In this document: piece by piece, positions 1 to 5,929 of the stretch
Numbering within the stretch: the first letter of the stretch is position 1
How the letters are laid out: each line of letters opens with the position of its first letter
Source of the DNA: Clostridiales bacterium
Lineage (GTDB): Bacteria; Bacillota; Clostridia; Christensenellales; Borkfalkiaceae
Assembly: GCA_015069525.1 (NCBI GenBank)
Contig: SVIK01000058.1
Coordinates: 1 to 9,526, forward strand
Reading direction: 5' to 3'
Length of the DNA stretch: 9,526 bases
The notes under the pieces: model-generated
The model's database searches: none
What the model was told of the DNA's origin: nothing
Seen by the model: only the letters and a program-made list of their open reading frames with translations
Translations under genes and position numbers: made by a program

Positions 1-1120
1 TATCGTCGTACGTGGCGGAGAGAACGTCTGCGCGAACGGAAATTGCAGACAAATCTTCAAGGTTGATATGAATTTCTGCGTTTGCGTTGAGGGAGAGGGG
101 AAGCTCTTCGTTGCCCGTTGCGGTAAGATTTACACGCAAAGGCTTTTCTCCCGTTATGTATTCCCCAAAACCGTTCATAAGGTAGTCGGTGGGGGTGAGC
201 TCGTCGGGTAAAGGTTCTACGATTTCCGCATCCATATAGGAGCGTAAGAAGTCGCCGTTGGGAATTTGCGTGTCCGCGTTGTATTCGGAGAAGACTTCGG
301 TGATGGTTTCATGACAGGTGACCCCACCGAGCATATCCACTTGGTAAACGCAATCGGTGCTGATTTCCACGATGCGCCAGTTTTCGTCCATGCTGACAAT
401 TAAAGATACTTTTTCAAAGAGTGGCAACGATTTCGTCCCAGCCATGGTACGCATTTCCAATGCAATTTTGGGGGTTGCCGTTGTGGGGTCTAAATCGTAG
501 CGGAAGGAGTATATGTTATTTTCCTCGCCAAGATATTTAGCGTCGATAATCGTTTCGTCCGTTAAGATATACGATGTGTATGCGTTGGGTACGCAACCGA
601 AGAGGGAAACATAGGATTCTTTATCAATTTTGTTTGCGTTTTCTTCCCAAGAAACATTGTCGATGGAATTGACTTTGCTTGCGTTCCATACGACGTAGTT
701 GTTGCCGTTTGCGTACGTTCTTATGCCCACGCCTTTGAAAGAGGAGTGGGAAAGAGATTCTTTATAAACCTCGCCTTTGTTGACGATACGATGCGCCTTG
801 ATTTTTTGGCTCACGTTTGCGAAAGCGACTTTGGTAATCGCTTCGCCCGTCGTGTGCGAAACGAAGCTGTCCGCTTGCGACATGGAGGTAAAGGCGTAAT
901 ACGCGTTGTCCTTCGGGTCGTGCTCTTTCGGGCTTGAACCATCGGAGGGTAGAGGAAGCGAGGTGCTTAAAAGACCGTCTATGGTTTCCATGTCGGGGGT
1001 GCTCGTAGAGAAGTTCGAGCTACCCGCGCACGAAAAATACACGGCTAAGAATATAACTAACGATAAGATTAGGGCGAAGATAAGACCGCCTTTTCCTGAT
1101 TTTGAATCCTTTGCAAACAA
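1..1120 (-). CDS. Probable lipoprotein of unknown function (3' end missing)
   Basis: Not recognised. The frame stays open for 373 codons from a TTG start at 1120-1118 to the window edge, so the C-terminus is missing. I chose TTG because no ATG lies upstream before the in-frame TAA, an AAGGAG ribosome binding site sits about 9 bases ahead, and it places a short basic N-terminus (FAKDSKSGKGG) directly before a hydrophobic stretch at residues 13-29. That stretch ends in YFSCAGSS, so Cys31 may be lipidated, although the lipobox is poor (Tyr and Phe at -3 and -2). The rest is a Ser/Thr/Asn-rich, apparently extracellular chain with no further membrane segment and no catalytic motif I know. Cysteines occur in GCVPN, TDCVY and VTCHE. 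The gene follows a terminator, so it is probably its own unit. A TATATT -10-like box lies at 1147-1152, without a convincing -35. A surface or substrate-binding role is only a guess. Confidence 0.8.
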   Translation of the reverse strand, partial: MFAKDSKSGKGGLIFALILSLVIFLAVYFSCAGSSNFSTSTPDMETIDGLLSTSLPLPSDGSSPKEHDPKDNAYYAFTSMSQADSFVSHTTGEAITKVAFANVSQKIKAHRIVNKGEVYKESLSHSSFKGVGIRTYANGNNYVVWNASKVNSIDNVSWEENANKIDKESYVSLFGCVPNAYTSYILTDETIIDAKYLGEENNIYSFRYDLDPTTATPKIALEMRTMAGTKSLPLFEKVSLIVSMDENWRIVEISTDCVYQVDMLGGVTCHETITEVFSEYNADTQIPNGDFLRSYMDAEIVEPLPDELTPTDYLMNGFGEYITGEKPLRVNLTATGNEELPLSLNANAEIHINLEDLSAISVRADVLSATYDD

Positions 1121-1129
1121 AGCAGGTTT

Positions 1130-1135
1130 CTCCTT
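1130..1135 (-). promoter_or_regulatory. Ribosome binding site that fixes the TTG start of the lipoprotein gene
   Basis: AAGGAG on the minus strand, with nine bases between it and TTG at 1120-1118. This is a strong Shine-Dalgarno match and is the main reason to prefer the rare TTG start over in-frame ATG codons, which occur only well inside the mature part of the protein. Confidence 0.75.
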
Positions 1136-1184
1136 TTCGATAAAGTAATATAAGCTTGGTTAATTAACGTCTTTTTATGACGGC

Positions 1185-1214
1185 AAAAACGCGGAGCTAC
1201 GTAAAAGCACCGCA
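1185..1214 (-). terminator. Hairpin terminator after the YwaF-like operon
   Basis: On the minus strand the hairpin reads GCGG-T-GCT, loop TTTACGT, AGC-T-CCGC, followed by GTTTTTG. This gives seven base pairs with one internal T-T mismatch. It lies about ten bases after the stop codon at 1224 and before the lipoprotein gene. On the plus strand the same hairpin is followed by a run of T, but no plus-strand gene ends here. Confidence 0.65.
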
Positions 1215-1223
1215 TTTTTTTGT

Positions 1224-2066
1224 TTATTTTTGCGTTTCGTCTTCCGCAACCGCTACTTCCGCTTCAAGGGGAGCGTCTACGGTTTCGGGTACAACGTTTT
1301 TCTTGCTTTCAATTTTCTTGGCGATAGCAATAACGCCGAAGTTGATGGCGTAAATAATAGCAACCATTGCAAAGATGGCAACGGGTACGGCAAAGAACAA
1401 AATATATACGTTCAAACCGATACCGAACGGGTCCGATTCAAGGAAGAACCAGTTATATCCAAGGAGCAAGTTGCCAAGTTTTGCCCAAATGGCAATAATG
1501 AATAAACCTACGCAAGATTTCCAAATGTTTTTCCAGCTGAATTTCGTTTTGCCGAAAGCAACGGTGAGGAAGCCCCACGCAAATTCTACGCCGTGGAAGA
1601 ACATCGTTTGTACGGTACGATAGCACCAAGGTTCGCCGGCTACGCCCGTGCTAGGATAGGTGATATACATCATGGGCGCAACGATAGCGAGCGCTGCAAC
1701 CGGTTCTATAAATCTTTGGAAACGTTTGTTAAATTGCGTGAAAACGATAATGGGGCACATAACGGTGCAGATGTGGAACGGGAGTTTATCCATGTTCAAG
1801 CCTGCGCCCGTCACGCCGTCGTCGCTGTAAACGAAATCGTGTACGAAAAAATCGGAGATGTAAGAAACCATAAGCGTAATGGCAAGGATAGAAAGAAGCT
1901 TGTTCTTTTTATCAACGCTCTTTTTCTTCATCAAGAAAGCAGTTCCGATAATCGAGCCGATAATCACGAGCAAATATAAAATATGCCAGATATTAAAAGA
2001 TTTGATTAAAACGGCACCGTCGCAAAAGGGGGTGTCACTAAACAATTTAAAAAACAAATTTCTCAT
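1224..2066 (-). CDS. YwaF/TMEM164-like integral membrane protein, copy A
   Basis: 280 residues with about seven membrane segments (roughly 25-45, 57-75, 96-112, 120-137, 158-172, 184-202 and 217-248) and an acidic hydrophilic tail from about 251. The motif LPFHICTVMCP (His98, Cys100), a later FFHGVEFAWG (His158) and GYNWFFLESDPFG (Asn205) match my memory of the YwaF/TMEM164 family (bacterial YwaF-type, TP0381-like). Human TMEM164 has been reported as a cysteine-dependent lipid acyltransferase; the bacterial members are essentially uncharacterised. ATG at 2066 is preceded by AAAGGAG, which lies inside the end of the upstream gene. Only one base separates that gene's stop from this ATG, so the two are translationally linked and in one operon. 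A lipid-modifying role is inference from the distant eukaryotic relative. Confidence 0.85.
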   Translation of the reverse strand: MRNLFFKLFSDTPFCDGAVLIKSFNIWHILYLLVIIGSIIGTAFLMKKKSVDKKNKLLSILAITLMVSYISDFFVHDFVYSDDGVTGAGLNMDKLPFHICTVMCPIIVFTQFNKRFQRFIEPVAALAIVAPMMYITYPSTGVAGEPWCYRTVQTMFFHGVEFAWGFLTVAFGKTKFSWKNIWKSCVGLFIIAIWAKLGNLLLGYNWFFLESDPFGIGLNVYILFFAVPVAIFAMVAIIYAINFGVIAIAKKIESKKNVVPETVDAPLEAEVAVAEDETQK

Positions 2067-2067
2067 T

Positions 2068-2826
2068 TTATTTCTCCTTTCCTTTGTTTTTAAGTTTTTT
2101 TAATTTAGTATACCAACGCTCTTCTTTGGGAAGAGATAATTCACATAAAGCAGTCACGCTGAACACGATAACGACGGCAACAACGCCAATCGTCCAGGTG
2201 TTTAACCAAGGCATCGCGGGGAAGGGTGCTTCTTGCAAGTACATAGAGTTGGGGGACCCTAAATCGCACGCTTTGAATAAGGTGTTTACGAAAAGCCCGT
2301 CGACGATGAACAGCAAAAGGACGCAAACGACGCTCAGTACGTTAAAGACGCGTATTTTTACGAATTTGCCAACGAGCAAGTAAATCGTGCCGAAAATCAT
2401 CGTGGAGTGGCTTAAAAGTCCTTTCAAGATATCCCAATCCGCAAGCGTGGGGTTGTTCCCGTAATTTTCGTTGATAAAAATTCCAATAAACCCGCAAACG
2501 GTGCCCACCCAGAAAAGTCCTTCGGCAAAAAGTGCGTAAAAAACGTTGTCGCGTTTTTTGCAAAGGGATAAAGCGAGCAATATCCACATGCAGATATTGC
2601 AAGGATATACCGCAAATAACATTACGGAATTTACTTCCGCGCTTCCCGTGGAGATATAATCAACCCAAAGGGAACTGTAATGCAATAAAACGGTGGAGAT
2701 TGCCGAGGCTTTCAGTACCCTCGCCTTGCCTTTGTCCGTTTTTACGAAATACCGACAAAGGACGAGTAGCCCTGCGGTTATGACGGCCGATATGACCATG
2801 TACAAAATGTGAGTAAGATTAAACAT
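2068..2826 (-). CDS. YwaF/TMEM164-like integral membrane protein, copy B
   Basis: 252 residues from ATG at 2826 (MFNLTHILYM), with about six or seven membrane segments and a strongly basic tail (KLKKLKNKGKEK). It is a diverged paralogue of the next gene. YPCNICMW (Asn77, Cys79) occupies the place of LPFHICTV in copy A, LLSHSTMIFG (His140) matches FFHGVEFAWG, and SPNSMYLQEAPFP (Asn193) matches GYNWFFLESDPFG. The histidine of the H-x-C motif is therefore asparagine here, while the cysteine is kept. The frame stays open upstream to 2946, but a consensus promoter at 2836-2864 lies inside that extension, so the longer start is unlikely. No good Shine-Dalgarno precedes the chosen ATG (only GAGAAG), and the promoter is very close. 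It is the first gene of the operon. Function unknown. Confidence 0.82.
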   Translation of the reverse strand: MFNLTHILYMVISAVITAGLLVLCRYFVKTDKGKARVLKASAISTVLLHYSSLWVDYISTGSAEVNSVMLFAVYPCNICMWILLALSLCKKRDNVFYALFAEGLFWVGTVCGFIGIFINENYGNNPTLADWDILKGLLSHSTMIFGTIYLLVGKFVKIRVFNVLSVVCVLLLFIVDGLFVNTLFKACDLGSPNSMYLQEAPFPAMPWLNTWTIGVVAVVIVFSVTALCELSLPKEERWYTKLKKLKNKGKEK

Positions 2827-2835
2827 AGCTTCTCT

Positions 2836-2864
2836 ATTATAATATAAGGAAAAGAATAAGTCAA
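2836..2864 (-). promoter_or_regulatory. Sigma-A-type promoter of the YwaF-like operon
   Basis: Minus strand: TTGACT (2864-2859), exactly 17 bases, TATAAT (2841-2836). This is near-perfect consensus. Only nine bases lie between the -10 box and the ATG at 2826, so a start site seven bases downstream would give a leader of about three bases. Confidence 0.8.
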
Positions 2865-2944
2865 ACGAAATGAGGTGATTTTGTGAAAATAGTAATATTT
2901 TTTTATGACAAAAGTCATTTTTTCGTGTGATAGGCAAAAATGGC

Positions 2945-2982
2945 AAAAAAACACCCCTTTTCGTGAAGAAAAGGGGTGTTTT
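2945..2982 (-). terminator. Strong intrinsic terminator of the tRNA operon
   Basis: Minus strand: a perfect 15-bp stem (AAAACACCCCTTTTC with GAAAAGGGGTGTTTT), loop TTCAC, then a T run from 2951 to 2945. The upstream arm begins on the last A of the tRNA-Asp CCA end, so the terminator directly abuts the tRNA. Confidence 0.92.
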
Positions 2983-3058
2983 GGCGACCCAAAACGGGCT
3001 CGAACCGTCGACCTCCAGCGTGACAGGCTGGCGCTCTAACCAACTGAGCTATTGGGCC
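2982..3058 (-). tRNA. tRNA-Asp (anticodon GTC), CCA encoded
   Basis: 77 bases including CCA. The cloverleaf is clear: acceptor GGCCCAA pairs with TTGGGTC, the D arm is TAGCTCAGTTGGTTAGAGC, the anticodon arm is CCAGC-CTGTCAC-GCTGG (anticodon at 3022-3024), and the T loop contains GGTTCGAGCCC. Discriminator base G73 is the usual one for tRNA-Asp. It is the second and last gene of a two-tRNA unit, 17 bases after the CAU tRNA, and is closed by the adjoining terminator. Confidence 0.96.
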
Positions 3059-3075
3059 GTAGGATATCAAATTTT

Positions 3076-3153
3076 TGGTGGGCCCCCTCGGACTCGAACC
3101 GAGGACCGGCCGGTTATGAGCCGGCTGCTGCTAACCAACTGAGCTAGAGGCCC
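3076..3153 (-). tRNA. tRNA with CAT anticodon (elongator Met or Ile2), CCA encoded
   Basis: 78 bases including CCA. Acceptor GGGCCTC pairs with GGGGCCC, the anticodon arm is GCCGG-CTCATAA-CCGGC (anticodon at 3116-3118), the T arm is CTCGG-TTCGAGT-CCGAG, and the discriminator is A73. It is not an initiator: position 1 pairs with 72 as G-C, and the three G-C pairs typical of the initiator anticodon stem are absent. Elongator Met and lysidine-modified Ile2 cannot be separated with certainty. The CTCATAA loop with C4-G69 and C29-G41 pairs fits features reported for Ile2. The D arm carries one extra base (TTAGCAGC instead of the usual TTAGAGC), leaving a bulged C or a C13-C22 mismatch. It is the first gene of the tRNA pair. 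Confidence 0.92.
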
Positions 3154-3197
3154 GCATCATTGCGTTTTGGCAATTGCTGTGCATACAACGCTTACTT

Positions 3198-3226
3198 ATA
3201 ATAATGGATTTAGCGGGAAAAGTCAA
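3198..3226 (-). promoter_or_regulatory. Promoter of the tRNA pair
   Basis: Minus strand: TTGACT (3226-3221), 17 bases, TATTAT (3203-3198). Transcription would begin around 3191, about 38 bases before the first tRNA. The A/T tracts immediately upstream (3228-3258) look like an UP element, as expected for stable RNA. The -35 and -10 hexamers and the spacing are identical to the prs promoter at 7778-7806. Confidence 0.82.
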
Positions 3227-3260
3227 GTGTTTTTTTGTAGTATTTGTAAAATTTTTTTCG

Positions 3261-3303
3261 ACGAGAATTATTTTTTTTCGCTCTTTTTTGTCAAGATTCT
3301 CGT
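3261..3303. repeat. Inverted repeat ACGAGAAT/ATTCTCGT upstream of spoIIAA
   Basis: ACGAGAAT at 3261-3268 is perfectly complementary to ATTCTCGT at 3296-3303, with 27 very A/T-rich bases between. It lies 48-90 bases before the spoIIAA start, in the divergent control region. Two sites resemble the Spo0A box (TGTCGAA): CGTCGAA on the minus strand at 3263-3257 (6 of 7) and TGTCAAG on the plus strand at 3289-3295 (5 of 7). Spo0A control of spoIIA is established in Bacillus; its use here is inference. I cannot identify a convincing -35/-10 pair for spoIIAA. Confidence 0.4.
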
Positions 3304-3350
3304 TGCTTGCTTTATTACAATTAAAACACATCGTTTTGGGGAGAAAAAAC

Positions 3351-3659
3351 ATGCGGATTAGTGTGAATTATCAAGACAACGTGCTATATTTGCGTTTGAG
3401 TGGGGAACTGGACGAGCATTCGGCAACGTACGCTCGGCGAGAGGCGGATAGGCTGGCGGAAGGATACGCGGGGAGCGATAGTGCCGTATTTGATTTGCGG
3501 GACGTGTCGTTTATGGATTCGACGGGGATTGGCTTTTTGATAGGGCGGTATAAAAAGTTTCGGCAATTCGGCGTGCCGACGTATCTAACGAACCCCACGC
3601 AAAGCACGGATAAAATTTTGTCAATGAGTGGCGTATATACGCTGATGCCAAAAATTTGA
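3351..3659 (+). CDS. spoIIAA: Anti-sigma-F factor antagonist SpoIIAA
   Basis: 102 residues forming a single STAS domain. In its unphosphorylated form SpoIIAA binds SpoIIAB and so frees sigma-F in the forespore. The protein is inactivated by SpoIIAB phosphorylation and reactivated by the SpoIIE phosphatase. The signature FMDSTGIGFLIGRYKKF (residues 54-70) matches the family. Ser57 aligns with the phosphorylated Ser58 of B. subtilis SpoIIAA, and Thr58 follows it. RLSGELDEHSA near residue 20 is the conserved strand-helix segment. The protein is about 15 residues shorter than the B. subtilis one at the C-terminus. ATG at 3351 is preceded by GGGGAGA and puts the STAS fold at the very N-terminus as usual; the frame is open further upstream, but that extension is low-complexity A/T-rich DNA. 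It is the first gene of the spoIIA operon, 14 bases before spoIIAB. Confidence 0.93.
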   Translation: MRISVNYQDNVLYLRLSGELDEHSATYARREADRLAEGYAGSDSAVFDLRDVSFMDSTGIGFLIGRYKKFRQFGVPTYLTNPTQSTDKILSMSGVYTLMPKI

Positions 3660-3673
3660 GAGGGCGAAATAAT

Positions 3674-4126
3674 ATGGATAATTATATGAGATTGGAAATA
3701 CTAGCAAAAGGGGAAAACGAAAGCTTTGCGCGTAGCGCAGTAGCCGCGTTTGCGCTTTCCTTGAACCCGTCTTTAAGCGAGCTTTCGGATATAAAAACGG
3801 CGGTTAGCGAAGCGGTCACAAACAGCGTGGTGCACGCGTATAAACGTGGAGAAGAGGAACGGAAAATCGTGATAGAATGCCGTATTTGCGGAGGGGAATT
3901 ACATATAGAAATCACCGATTACGGTTGTGGAATCGACGACGTGGAAAGGGCGCAAACTCCCTTTTACACCACCCTTTCAGGCGAAGAACGTTCGGGCATG
4001 GGCTTTACCATCATGCAGACCTTTATGGATGGATTTTCCCTACAAAGTACGCGGGGAAAAGGCACGCGCGTGGCGATGATGAAGCGGATTGGTGAGGAAG
4101 AAAAAAAGGAAAGGGTACATGCTTGA
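3674..4126 (+). CDS. spoIIAB: Anti-sigma-F factor / serine kinase SpoIIAB
   Basis: 150 residues, a GHKL-type ATP-binding kinase. It holds sigma-F inactive in an ATP-bound complex and phosphorylates SpoIIAA. All hallmarks are visible: NESFARSAVAAF with Arg20 at the position contacting partners in the B. subtilis protein, the N box SEAVTNSVVHAY (Glu46, Asn50), the G1 box TDYGCGI (Asp82, Gly84, Gly86), and the G2 region ERSGMGFTIMQTFMD (106-119). Length is close to the usual 146. ATG at 3674 has GAGAGGG about nine bases upstream and gives the typical short N-terminus. A TTG start at 3656 overlapping spoIIAA is possible but less likely. The end overlaps the start of sigF by eight bases, which suggests coupled synthesis of inhibitor and target. 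Confidence 0.96.
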   Translation: MDNYMRLEILAKGENESFARSAVAAFALSLNPSLSELSDIKTAVSEAVTNSVVHAYKRGEEERKIVIECRICGGELHIEITDYGCGIDDVERAQTPFYTTLSGEERSGMGFTIMQTFMDGFSLQSTRGKGTRVAMMKRIGEEEKKERVHA

Positions 4127-4844
4127 CGATAAGCAAACAATCGAATATATCCGTTTGGCAAAGGCAGGGGATAACGAGGCGAAAGAGGCGCTAATAGGGC
4201 ACAACGTTTCGCTTGTAAAATGCATTGTGAAAAGATATTTGGGCAAGGGCGTCGATTACGATGATTTGTTTCAAATTGCTTGCATGGGTTTTCTAAAAGC
4301 GATTGCGGGCTTTGACGAACGTTTCGGGGTGAAATTTTCCACCTACGCCGTGCCGATGATTGCGGGAGAAATTAAACGTTTTATGCGTGACGACGGCTCG
4401 GTTAAAGTATCGCGGACGATGAAGCAGACGGCGAAAAATATCAACCTTTTCGTGGAGGAATATACTAGGGAAACGGGGAAACAGCCCTCTATTTCCGCTA
4501 TAGCGGAACGGTTTGGTATGGACGAGGCGGAAACGGTATTCGTTATGGGCTCGTCTAAAATGCCACTTTCTTTACAAAGCGGTACCGATTTTAAGGACGG
4601 TAAGGAAAGGGAACTTATCGAAACGCTGGCGGTGAAAGACGATACGGAGGATTGGCTGGATAGGATGCTTTTGCGGGGCGCGATAGAGGCACTTCCCGAG
4701 CGGGAAAGAAAGATTATCTTCTTGCGCTATTTTCGGGATATGACGCAAAGCGAAGTGGCGGAAAGGATAGGCGTTAGCCAAGTGCAGGTATCACGAATTG
4801 AAAATAAAGTGATTAAGTTATTCAAAGAAAAACTTACGGGTTGA
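4119..4844 (+). CDS. sigF: Forespore RNA polymerase sigma factor SigF
   Basis: 241 residues of the sigma-70 sporulation subgroup. Region 2 spans about 45-92, with YDDLFQIACMGFLKAIAGFD for core binding and the -10 recognition helix (FSTYAVPMIAGEIKRFMRDD). Region 3 is about 95-150. Region 4 ends in the helix-turn-helix MTQSEVAERIGVSQVQVSRI (208-227). The sequence alone could also suggest SigG, but the position directly after spoIIAA and spoIIAB identifies SigF, the first compartment-specific sigma factor of the forespore. ATG at 4119 has AAGGAAAGG a few bases upstream and overlaps the end of spoIIAB. An upstream TTG at 4089 would add ten residues without better support. Only a weak GGGA/TCCC hairpin with a T run follows (4865-4882), so partial read-through into the next gene is possible. 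Confidence 0.94.
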   Translation: MLDDKQTIEYIRLAKAGDNEAKEALIGHNVSLVKCIVKRYLGKGVDYDDLFQIACMGFLKAIAGFDERFGVKFSTYAVPMIAGEIKRFMRDDGSVKVSRTMKQTAKNINLFVEEYTRETGKQPSISAIAERFGMDEAETVFVMGSSKMPLSLQSGTDFKDGKERELIETLAVKDDTEDWLDRMLLRGAIEALPERERKIIFLRYFRDMTQSEVAERIGVSQVQVSRIENKVIKLFKEKLTG

Positions 4845-4884
4845 AAAAGGCGAGGGTTAAATTTGGGAACTCTCCCTTTTTTCG

Positions 4885-4913
4885 TTTGCAATTTCATAAA
4901 AATTTGCTATAAT
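4885..4913 (+). promoter_or_regulatory. Promoter of the CPBP-family gene, close to its ATG
   Basis: TATAAT at 4908-4913 is preceded by TGC (extended -10). TTTGCA lies 17 bases upstream at 4885-4890 (4 of 6 matches to TTGACA). Only seven bases (AGGGTAT) separate the -10 box from the ATG at 4921, so transcription would begin at or next to the start codon. Confidence 0.6.
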
Positions 4914-4920
4914 AGGGTAT

Positions 4921-5922
4921 ATGAAAGGAATTTTTAACAATACGGAAAAACAAAAGAATAACGCTCCGCTTTTAGGACAACCGACGCGGGCGAAAGGGGC
5001 GGGTTTTGCCTTTTCACTTTCCTCCGTTTTGGGGACGGCGCTCCTTTTTGTAGCCATGATTATTTTGGGTATATTCGGTTTGGCGAAAGAGGGATATAAC
5101 AAAACGGATTGGTACGTGTATCTTTGCTATATTTTGCCACAGGTGGCGTCCGTGCTTATCACGGTATTCTATTTGCGGTATACGAAAACGCCTGTAAAAT
5201 GGGCGGTGAAACAACAAAAATGCCATTATAAGTACTTCCTTTTGGCGTTCGCTTTGCAATTTGGCTTGCTGTCTTTGTCCGAATTAAACAGCTGGTTTAT
5301 TTCCTTTTTGGAGCGATTTGGATACGTGGCGGGTGAAATAAATTTGCCGAGTACGGACGGGTTTGGTTTCGTCGGCGTATTTCTCGTCGTAGCGGTTTTT
5401 GCACCGCTTACTGAAGAGATTTTATTCCGCGGGGTTATTTTAGACGGTTTGAAATCGGGCTTTTCCACGCTGATAGCCGCGCTCGTATGCGGTGGAGTAT
5501 TCGCGCTATATCATCAAAATCCCGTCCAAACGGCGTATCAGTTTTGTTGCGGTGCGGTTTACGCGGTGCTTGCCGTGCGGGCAGGCAGTATTTTGCCCAC
5601 CGTTTTGGCGCATTTTTTGAACAACGCGTTTATTTTGATTTTTAATTATGTAATCAAGATTCGATATGGGGTGAATCTTTTTGAACAAAACGTAAATTTA
5701 TTTGAGTTGATTCCTTGGTTGAATAAGGTGTTTATTCCGCTAATGATAGTTTCTGGGCTGTGTCTTTTGGCAACGCTCGTCTATTTGTTGTTTTTTGAGA
5801 AAAAGAAGCAAGAGGACGGGGATAAAGCAGAACAAAAAAGAGAGAAAAAAGCCTTTTTCCTTTGCGCAAGCGTGGGGATTGCTTTTTGCGCAATCACGTG
5901 GATATTAGGTTTGTTTATGTGA
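4921..5922 (+). CDS. CPBP-family intramembrane metalloprotease (CAAX protease-like)
   Basis: 333 residues with about eight to nine membrane segments. The CPBP (Abi/Rce1-like) active-site motifs are present in order: TEEILFRG with Glu165, Glu166 and Arg170; ALYHQNP with His198; and LAHFLNNA with His231 and Asn234/Asn235. These residues form the glutamate/histidine active site of the family, which cleaves substrates within or near the membrane. The bacterial members are diverse (bacteriocin self-immunity, anti-sigma processing, other maturation), and the substrate here cannot be read from sequence. A basic and acidic loop (293-309, KKKQEDGDKAEQKREKK) separates the core from a last C-terminal membrane segment. 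ATG at 4921 is the only sensible start and has no normal Shine-Dalgarno, only AGGG. It stands seven bases before rlmH and 76 bases after sigF. Confidence 0.85.
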   Translation: MKGIFNNTEKQKNNAPLLGQPTRAKGAGFAFSLSSVLGTALLFVAMIILGIFGLAKEGYNKTDWYVYLCYILPQVASVLITVFYLRYTKTPVKWAVKQQKCHYKYFLLAFALQFGLLSLSELNSWFISFLERFGYVAGEINLPSTDGFGFVGVFLVVAVFAPLTEEILFRGVILDGLKSGFSTLIAALVCGGVFALYHQNPVQTAYQFCCGAVYAVLAVRAGSILPTVLAHFLNNAFILIFNYVIKIRYGVNLFEQNVNLFELIPWLNKVFIPLMIVSGLCLLATLVYLLFFEKKKQEDGDKAEQKREKKAFFLCASVGIAFCAITWILGLFM

Positions 5923-5929
5923 GGAAAGT

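Noticed and set aside
746..1148. Open frames on the plus strand opposite the lipoprotein gene
   Set aside because: They lack ribosome binding sites and read as low-complexity or Arg/Val-rich peptides. The minus-strand frame is uninterrupted, with a signal peptide and a good start.
2883..2930. A 15-codon plus-strand reading frame starting with GTG after GAGGTGA
   Set aside because: The spacing is plausible, but the peptide has no recognisable feature, no promoter is visible, and it sits between minus-strand units in A/T-rich DNA. The 2865-2944 stretch otherwise shows only a weak 5-bp palindrome (ATGAC-AAAA-GTCAT).
2827..2946. N-terminal extension of YwaF-like copy B up to 2946
   Set aside because: The extension would contain the operon's own promoter and encodes a non-conserved, non-family N-terminus.
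2982..3153. The two similar tRNA D arms as a mobile-element direct repeat
   Set aside because: The shared bases are conserved tRNA structure, and no integrase or att-like duplication lies nearby.
3174..3350. N-terminal extension of SpoIIAA
   Set aside because: The extra 59 codons cover T-rich control DNA with the inverted repeat. The STAS domain and ribosome binding site support the ATG at 3351.
3240..3350. A sigma-H promoter for spoIIA
   Set aside because: GAATT occurs at 3265-3269, but no AGGA-type -35 lies at the right distance. A sigma-A pair (TTGTCA with TATTAC) needs a 19-base spacer and is weak.
4845..4884. A strong terminator after sigF
   Set aside because: Only a 4-bp GGGA/TCCC stem precedes the T run, so I would not call it an efficient terminator.
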